Below, piece by piece: positions 58,264 through 64,000 of a stretch of 64,000 nt of DNA (position 1 is the stretch's first letter; every line of letters begins with the position of its first letter). The DNA is from Lactifluus volemus (lineage: Eukaryota > Basidiomycota > Agaricomycetes > Russulales > Russulaceae). The notes under the pieces were generated by a model. It saw only the letters and a program-made list of their open reading frames with translations, made no database searches and was not told the origin of the DNA. The stretch is taken from contig WTXI01000022.1 of the NCBI GenBank assembly GCA_022376515.1, forward strand, positions 372,001-436,000, written 5' to 3'. The translations under genes were made by a program, and so were the position numbers.

Positions 58264-59523
58264 TTAATAACTAGGACAAGGCTCATGGGAAACACAGGAG
58301 GCACAGGAAACATGGAAGCCACAGGAGATGCAGGACGCGATCTCAAACTCATGAACTTGATTGTAGAGGCAAAAAGAATAAGGGAGCAGTGCTGAAAAAA
58401 AAGCTATATCAGTACACTCGAGCACCCATTTAGAGGTTGCCACTCACAGTCATCGTCTGCTGCGTCATACAGCTCAAAGCCTTTGAGCGAAAACCGATAC
58501 CGCAGTTCATACCACGGGCCACGAATTACCTTGGCCAATGCAAGGAAACCGCCTTCGTAAAGGAACGCAGCAAGGTACTTTGCCTTGAGCGCAGGCACTT
58601 GTACCACGTCTAGAGAACCAGCTAACGTGCAGGGACTGAGCGTACAGATGAAGGTAAGGACTGTGGCTGGTGCAGAAAGGCACACGCCAATGCGAGACAT
58701 TTGCTGTTGCTGAAGGTGCGAAAATTTTGCGCTGTCGACGAGGGCCGCGACATCCACCATCACCTTTTTTGCATCCATGATGACTGCATCCGTTCCAGTA
58801 GGTGCCGTTGGCCCGCGGTTGAGGATAAGTGGGGCAAGTAGAAGTGGATATCTGTTGAACAGGTCTAATGAGATAATCTGTGAATTGCATTCGCAGACGT
58901 GGATCACGCTCTGAAAGGCTTTCTTTGTTCCCAGCTGTGAAAGCAGCATGCTTCGTTAAGTCATGGTCCGAGCGAGAATGCCAGGAGGGCTGGGTTATCG
59001 AGCGGGGTCATGGACTGTCGCTGTGCATGTGACAATTCCGGGTCTGGATCGTTCTGGCAGACTATCGGCATGTGCAAGACTGGCAGTAACCAGCTCTGTG
59101 CAGCGTCGCTCAAACGCATCCCATTCAACAGGTCACTTACGCTGAAGGTTTTTTACAATCTCGATCGAGCCAGGATGTTCAGCACAAAATACCCCGTAAG
59201 CTTTGAATGAAGCGGCCTTTTAGAGAGAATTGTAAGCATCAGCCAACCGTTTAGACACGCTTCCGGATGAAAAAGCACACAAACAAACATGAAATATTTC
59301 AAAGATGGCACAAAAAAAAAGCAAAACACTGACTGACCTGGGCAGTGAACAACGTAGCCACGCTTATCAAGGCGGTTTCGAAGTGCTCCTCGCCATCATC
59401 ACAATCAGTACTAGGCAGATCTACCTCATAATCGTCGGAAAATTCCAGAGCATTGAGACCAGGAACCCAACCAGAGAGTCGTACGGCATCGATCAGCATG
59501 CTATGAAAGACTTCATGGAGCAT
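58264..59523 (-). pseudogene. RhoGEF (DH/PH) gene fragment captured in the transposon
   Basis: Pieces of a fungal Dbl-homology RhoGEF occur in gene order on the minus strand. These are YGVFCAEHPGSIEIVKNLQ (59200-59145), WDAFERRCTELV (59130-59095), FTDYLIRPVQQI directly followed in another frame by NRYPLLLAPLIL (58890-58830), LAGSLDVVQVPALKAKYLAA and WYELRYRFSLKGFELYDAAD (58640-58460), and after an intron LLPYSFCLYNQVHEFEIAS. In intact family members the DH core reads IKPVQRICRYPLLL; here a deletion breaks the frame exactly there. A TGA also follows NLQRK. RhoGEFs activate Rho/Cdc42 GTPases; this copy can hardly do so. Intron remnants remain, so it was copied from DNA rather than mRNA. Confidence 0.7.
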
Positions 59524-59639
59524 CGGCCGTCCCAGTTGGCCTCACGAACCATCGTAAGCTCGGTTGCGGGTGCCGCTGTCTGAGCAGATGCATGCGACGA
59601 CATTCGCAGACAGGTGACAAAGTCATAGAATGACAGGCG

Positions 59640-60210
59640 CGGGAAGCGCAGGAGGTGGTGGAGGCGGTGGCGGCAGCGGGGCAGGAGGCGGCGGGGCAGG
59701 AGGCGGAGGCGGAGGCGAAAAAAGAAGAAAAAAAGTCAGGACGCGTTAGGTTTGGGCAGGCAGTGTGACAACATACCGGGGAGGTGCAGAACGCGTCTGC
59801 TCGGGCAGCGTGACACCGTGGACCACCCAGCAGTACCAGTGGGTCCAGGAGGTGCGCGATGTGGAGGCGAATGCGGCGGAGGCGGCGGAGAAGATGGAGG
59901 AGACGGAAGTGGCCCAGGAGGCCCAAGAGGAGGTGGTGCAGGTGGTGCAGGCGGCGGCGCAGGAGAAGGCAGCAGAGGCGGAAGGGAAAAAAAGTCAGGC
60001 ACGTTGGGGTGGGGCAGGCAGCATGACAATGTACCAAAGAGGGTGTAGAAGACGCCGACGCAGGCAGCATGATGCCAAGGACCGCCCGGCAGTGCCAGTG
60101 GATCCAGGAGCCGCGCGATGTGGAGGTGGCGAAAGCGGTGGAGGCGGCGTGGAGAGAGAGAGAAAAAAGGCAGGGATGCTGAGACGTGTGGCGGGGCAAG
60201 ACGGCGAGCA
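59640..60210. repeat. GC-rich block with ~240-bp imperfect tandem repeats
   Basis: Two clear units (about 59745-59985 and 59995-60180) share the order GGGCAGGCAG, TGACAA-TACC, CAGGAG-GCGCGATGTGGAGG, a GGAGGCGGC stretch and AAAAAA-TCAGG; a partial unit precedes them. Long open frames on both strands here are low-complexity (Pro/His/Leu or Gly/Glu) and are not called as genes. Confidence 0.55.
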
Positions 60211-60399
60211 GTGGTGGTGACAACAGAGGCGAGACAGCGACAGAGGGGGACAGAGGGAGGGATAGGCGCAGACAACGAGAGGCACGAAAATGATGAGGCA
60301 AATGAAAATCAACATCAAGCAAACAAGAGTAAACAACCGATGCAGGTGCACCAGAATGACTTAGCAAAAATTTCGTGACTTTGGCAAAAACTTCGCGAC

Positions 60400-60870
60400 T
60401 TCACAAAATTTTCAGTGTGCTTAGCTAATTATGTGATAATTAAGCAACTTTAAGCAAATTTAAGCAACTTTAAGCAACTGTACATGTTTAAGTAACAATT
60501 AAGCAAACACAATAACTAGTAACCAGTGAACCAATTGTTTTAAGTGGTTTTAAGTGACAATTAAGCGACACCTGATAATCAAGCAACTGCTAAGTGCAGT
60601 AAGCAGTCAACAAGATGTTTTAAGTGCAATTAAGTACACAGACATGACACTTAAGCAGTTGATTAAAAATCATGTGACCACTTTGCTTAAAAAATGGGCA
60701 TCACTTAACTTGCTTAATTGTGCTTAAATGACTTAATTGTCTTAAGCTTCGCTTAATGTACTTAAAACTACTTAAAAAGCAATTTTAAGCAATTTTAAGT
60801 ACATTTTAAGCATATTTTAAGCACATTTTAAGTAAAACTTTTTAAGTGACTTTAAGTAACTTTAAGCTGC
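60400..60870. repeat. Right subterminal TTAAGC/TTAAGT motif array
   Basis: About 470 bp densely filled with TTAAG/CTTAA motifs, the inverted counterpart of the left arm. It runs into the right terminal inverted repeat at 60865-60888. Confidence 0.6.
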
Positions 60871-60886
60871 TTGGACATTTTGCTGA

Positions 60887-61109
60887 TGTTTAAGGCCCGG
60901 CGACTGCGACGATCGCCCCGAGTCATGACGTCATGATGTAGGGGAAACTTTCTAGGAAATCATGTGCTGCCGACTCCTTTCCAGAGGGTGTAGCTACTGT
61001 ATATGTTAGTACGTTGAGAGCGAGAAAGGATGAAGAGGAGGATGAGCCCAAGGGGAAACTGGGCTTGAACTAGGCGATACCTCTGATTGACCCGAATCGG
61101 GTGCCTACA
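60887..61109 (+). repeat. Possible solo LTR (TG...CA, 223 bp)
   Basis: Begins TGTTTAAGGCC and ends GGGTGCCTACA, with a TATA-like GTATATG near 61001 and a palindromic CRE-type site ATGACGTCAT at 60926-60935. No target-site duplication or second copy is visible, so this is a suggestion based on end structure and promoter-like content. Confidence 0.3.
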
Positions 61110-61250
61110 GCCCGCGGCATCCCCGACGTGATACCCCTATGTTCTACTTCGATATAGTTTAGGGACAGTTATGGGAACCATCTTGCCTCCCCTCCTCAGA
61201 CTCCCTACTTCTCGTGTGTGCGTAAGTTCTCGCTCCCGCTCAATGCAGGA

Positions 61251-61475
61251 ATGTCTGGTCGTAAGACTTCCGCCCGACCTGTGAGAGGCGTACAGACGGT
61301 ACAGCAATTTCCGCAGGCGTTTGACGCTTTCCTCGTACCCAGGAGGCTCCTTCATCATGCAGTAGCCTCTGGGTTACGCTATGTATCTCTTCACTACCCC
61401 AGCTCCCCATTGAGGTACGTGCCATTGAAGTCAAACGTGTCGATCTCTCCAATCGTTGCGCGCTGCAATTGCTAA
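61251..61475 (+). pseudogene. Short gag-like ORF after the LTR-like sequence
   Basis: 75 codons from an ATG preceded by a leader of about 140 bp after the LTR-like end. It is basic at its N-terminus (SGRKTSARPVRG). The position suggests the start of a truncated gag; sequence identity to gag is not demonstrable here. Confidence 0.2.
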
Positions 61476-62607
61476 TATGACTACAACTTGGAAGCTGGTT
61501 AACTTGGAAACAGGTGAGAATGTATTGAAATAGTCCACGCTGTAAACTGCAACTTCGGGCGACAAGCCGAGCACTGCTATAGATTCTTTCCGGCCGGGCG
61601 CGGAACTCTCTCCCAGGTGCTGGCCTGATTTAATGTGTCCACCTCACAATCTAGTCGCCATTGGTTCCTTCCACTCCAGCTAGGCCAGTCTGAGCGAGGT
61701 CGCACCTCCTTCAGAGTCAGCGTTTCGGATTGCCCTCACAGTCATCGACGGCTGCTGCGAGAGTACCGTCATCTGGACCGGCGCAGAATTCGAGTTCCGC
61801 TTTTCCTCTAGTGCTGTGACAAAGGACTGGTAAGGCATCTCGACTTGCCTTGTTTACCGTCCTGTCGCGATGCCCCCTTCTTCAGTCGATGCTCCTTTTG
61901 CAGCTCGCAAGGCGTTTGATATAGCTTGATGGTTTGCTGGCGCGAGTCGACTTGGCAGTGGCATGCACTCTAAATGTTGAGGTCTGTTAAGGAATTGGGA
62001 GGAGATGATTGAAGGATCTGCAAGAGACGATGAGAAGACGCCCAAGAGTCAGGACGGCAGCCAATCGTCAACTGGCACTCCGAATGCAACCCGGTTTGAA
62101 TAACCGTGACGATCGCTCCCTGTTGGAGCTCCCATGGCTGTTTACGATACCATTTGTGCTTCAATTAACCCTCTTTTTACTCGCCAGCCTTCAATCTAGC
62201 GGCACCTCGTGACGCACCGTCGCCCCACATACATGCGCCAACACCAGGCTACAGCTGCAGCTGCCGCCGGGGGACGCCTCTCCACACCATACCTCGATCT
62301 TTTTCTGTTTTATCACCCTGTGCCCCGCCTGTGCCCCGCTACCGACTTTGGAGCTAGATTAACGTCTGCACGATCAGCTGCCAATGGATTCATCTTTATT
62401 ACTAAAACGTTTAGAGACAATCTAGTTGAAGACACCATCATCATGTTTTCCTTCCTCCCCACTTCTCATGTGCCGCGCGAGGCTTGAAGCTTGAAGTATC
62501 GGCCTTTTGATGAAAAAGGCTAAGGTGCAAGAGGGAAGTACAGGAGTGTTAGAAGCGAACGTAAAATCTATCTAGGCCCGTCATGGTGCAGGATCATACA
62601 TGCTACT
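61476..62607. other. Intergenic 1.1 kb, no gene seen
   Basis: Short frames only. It includes the presumed 3' flank of the right-edge STAND gene. Confidence 0.4.
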
Positions 62608-64000
62608 CTATTTAGATGAACTGTGAACGTATACCGTAGCCCAATTTAATCCATGCACAAAATTTGAGAGGTCCACCTCCGTTCTATCTTTGCCGGCAAT
62701 CCACACAGTCTTAGCTTTATGAACGTATGGCCTGTGAATGAGGGGAATCCACAAAAGGAGTTCACCATCTTCCCCATACATCCATCCATCACTATTGATC
62801 GGGAACTTGTCCATAAAATCATCTTTCTCAATATCTTCCGCTCCGAGCTTCCCTAGATGAATCGTATGATCTCGTAAGGCTGAAGTAATAGGCCCATCAA
62901 GGGTGGACGCACCAGGGTTGATCGTTTGAGTGAGTCCGGTAGACGAGCTCACAACATCCTGTCCTGTTGTGACATCCCACATGCGAATCGTACAATCTGC
63001 CGAGGCCGAAACGATCCGTTGCCCATCTGGTGAGAATGCAACCGAGCTGACAAAATCAGCGTGTCCAATAAATGGGCCCCCTACGGCCACCCCTGTTGCA
63101 GAATCCCACAAGCGAATTGTGCGATCGTGCGAGGCCGATGCAACGCACCGCCCATCTGGTGAGAATGCAACACAGATAATAACATCAGTGTGTCCATTAA
63201 ATGGGCCCACTACATCTTGTCCTGTCTCAGAATCCCACACACGAATCATGGCATCTCCTGAGCCAGAGGCGATTCGCTGCCCGTCTGGTGAGAATGCAAC
63301 AGATTCGACCCGCTCAGTGTGACCAGTAAACGGGCCTATTATGACCTCTCCTGTCGCAGCATCCCATATGCGAATCGTGTGGTCCTCCGAAGCCGACACG
63401 ATGCGTTTCCCGTCTGGCGAGAATGCAACAGAGCAGACCTCATCAGTGTGTCCGGTAAACGGGGCCACTACAACCTCTCCCGTTGTGGCATCCCACACGC
63501 GAACCGTGTGATCGAACGAGGCTGAGACGATGCGTTGTCCGTCCGGCGAGAATCCAACAGAACTGACCGCTTCGGTATGTCCAGTGAACGGGTCCACCAC
63601 AATATCTCCTGTCGTGGTATCCCACACACGAATCGTACGATCGTGCGAGGCCGAGGCGATCCGCTGCCCTTCAGGCGAGAAGGCAACAAAAATGACCCAA
63701 TCGGTATGACCAGTAAACGGACCCGCTGTGACCTCTCCTGTTGCGGCATCCCACACACAAATTGAGCAATCTGCAGAGGCCGAGGCTATCCGTTGCCCGT
63801 CGGGTGAGAGTGCAACAGAAAATATCAATTGGGTGTGTCCAGTAAGCGTGGCCCCTGCCCCTCCTTTTCTGGCATCCCACACGCAAACCGTGTAATCATT
63901 TGAAGCCGATGCAATGCGCTGCCCGTCCGGTGAGAGCGCAACAGAAAATATGCAACCGGTATGTCCGGTGAAAGGGCCTGCTACGATCTGCCCTGTTGCG
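62608..64000 (-). CDS. WD40-repeat C-terminal part of a STAND protein, runs off right edge
   Basis: One open frame from the window edge to a stop at 62608 encodes eight clear WD40 repeats of about 43 residues (for example VAFSPDGKRIVSASEDHTIR) and a ninth degenerate one. It ends with a tail closely matching the NACHT-WD40 gene at 33163-38116: INSDGWMYGEDGELLLWIP, then FVHGLNWATV. The N-terminal NACHT part should lie beyond base 64000. It is a third member of the family in this window. Confidence 0.85.
   Translation of the reverse strand, partial: ATGQIVAGPFTGHTGCIFSVALSPDGQRIASASNDYTVCVWDARKGGAGATLTGHTQLIFSVALSPDGQRIASASADCSICVWDAATGEVTAGPFTGHTDWVIFVAFSPEGQRIASASHDRTIRVWDTTTGDIVVDPFTGHTEAVSSVGFSPDGQRIVSASFDHTVRVWDATTGEVVVAPFTGHTDEVCSVAFSPDGKRIVSASEDHTIRIWDAATGEVIIGPFTGHTERVESVAFSPDGQRIASGSGDAMIRVWDSETGQDVVGPFNGHTDVIICVAFSPDGRCVASASHDRTIRLWDSATGVAVGGPFIGHADFVSSVAFSPDGQRIVSASADCTIRMWDVTTGQDVVSSSTGLTQTINPGASTLDGPITSALRDHTIHLGKLGAEDIEKDDFMDKFPINSDGWMYGEDGELLLWIPLIHRPYVHKAKTVWIAGKDRTEVDLSNFVHGLNWATVYVHSSSK

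Larger units (their letters stand above)
57969..60888. mobile_element. Non-autonomous TIR element carrying a host gene fragment
   Basis: The left end reads CATCAGCAAAATGTCCGAGC and the right end is its inverted copy, GCTTGGACATTTTGCTGATG, with one mismatch over the outer 20 bp and weaker similarity continuing inwards. CAG...CTG termini recall hAT elements, but no 8-bp target duplication is visible. The outer arms (57985-58255 and 60400-60870) are packed with TTAAG/CTTAA motifs. The interior holds a broken RhoGEF copy and a GC-rich repeat block. No transposase was recognised. Confidence 0.65.

Noticed and set aside
59513..60367. Long minus-strand frame rich in Leu/His/Pro/Ser and plus-strand Gly/Glu-rich frames
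   Set aside because: Low-complexity frames caused by a GC-rich tandem repeat block; no domain or splice support.
57969..60888. 8-bp target-site duplication expected for a hAT element
   Set aside because: Flanks CTATTCAT and ATGTTTAA do not match, so the superfamily is left open.
1..64000. CRISPR arrays, rRNA genes, bacterial operons
   Set aside because: No direct-repeat/spacer arrays or rRNA signatures; the introns show that the DNA is eukaryotic.

Overview
The window is nuclear DNA of a filamentous basidiomycete, most likely an Agaricomycete. The evidence is the dense short GT-AG introns (about 45-60 nt), micro-exons of 5-14 nt, NACHT/WD40 STAND genes, a DUF6533-type membrane protein, the Zn2Cys6 subtype, and a chromovirus retrotransposon. 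A Rhizoctonia/Ceratobasidium-type genome would fit but is not proven. Gene models were spliced by hand from the sequence. Each core model closes in frame over all its exons unless stated otherwise.

Layout. 1-1934 (-): 5' part of a NACHT STAND gene running off the left edge. 3071-8506 (-): adenylate cyclase CYR1, with RA, LRR, PP2C-like and cyclase domains. 9211-11891 (+): NIPA-type Mg2+ transporter, divergent from CYR1. 12836-14757 (-): Zn2Cys6 protein. 17341-19725 (+): Sct1/Gpt2-type glycerol-3-phosphate acyltransferase. 23039-24224 (+): a second Zn2Cys6 protein, frameshifted at a poly-C run. 25480-27825 (-): membrane-anchored cysteine synthase-like protein, 14 exons. 28144-28765 (+): CoA-binding protein. 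30099-30763: MITE with 76-bp perfect inverted repeats. 30807-32011 (+): palmitoyl-protein thioesterase. 33163-38116 (+): complete NACHT-WD40 gene with 14 WD40 repeats, a close relative of the left-edge gene.

From about 38 kb rightwards the window is repeat-dominated accessory DNA. It holds DUF6533 exon remnants and a 2OG-Fe(II) oxygenase-like gene whose two ligand histidines look substituted. It then holds a degenerate Ty3/gypsy chromovirus (about 46.1-56.6 kb, -) with gag, PR, RT, RH, IN and chromodomain in one frame broken by six stops, plus an unrecognised third ORF. Next come an array of eight TGASTCA (Gcn4/AP-1-type) sites and a roughly 2.9-kb terminal-inverted-repeat element. That element has TTAAG-rich arms and carries a broken copy of a RhoGEF (DH/PH) gene. 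A possible LTR follows, and the right edge holds the WD40 end of a third STAND gene.

Core housekeeping genes (cAMP signalling, Mg2+ transport, phospholipid synthesis, sulfur metabolism, lysosomal depalmitoylation) occupy 3-32 kb. STAND genes sit at both edges and at the core/accessory boundary. The most unusual items are the transposon-captured RhoGEF, the 26-bp-period TGASTCA array, the extra ORF of the chromovirus, and the GATC-rich, hairpin-rich composition of that element.
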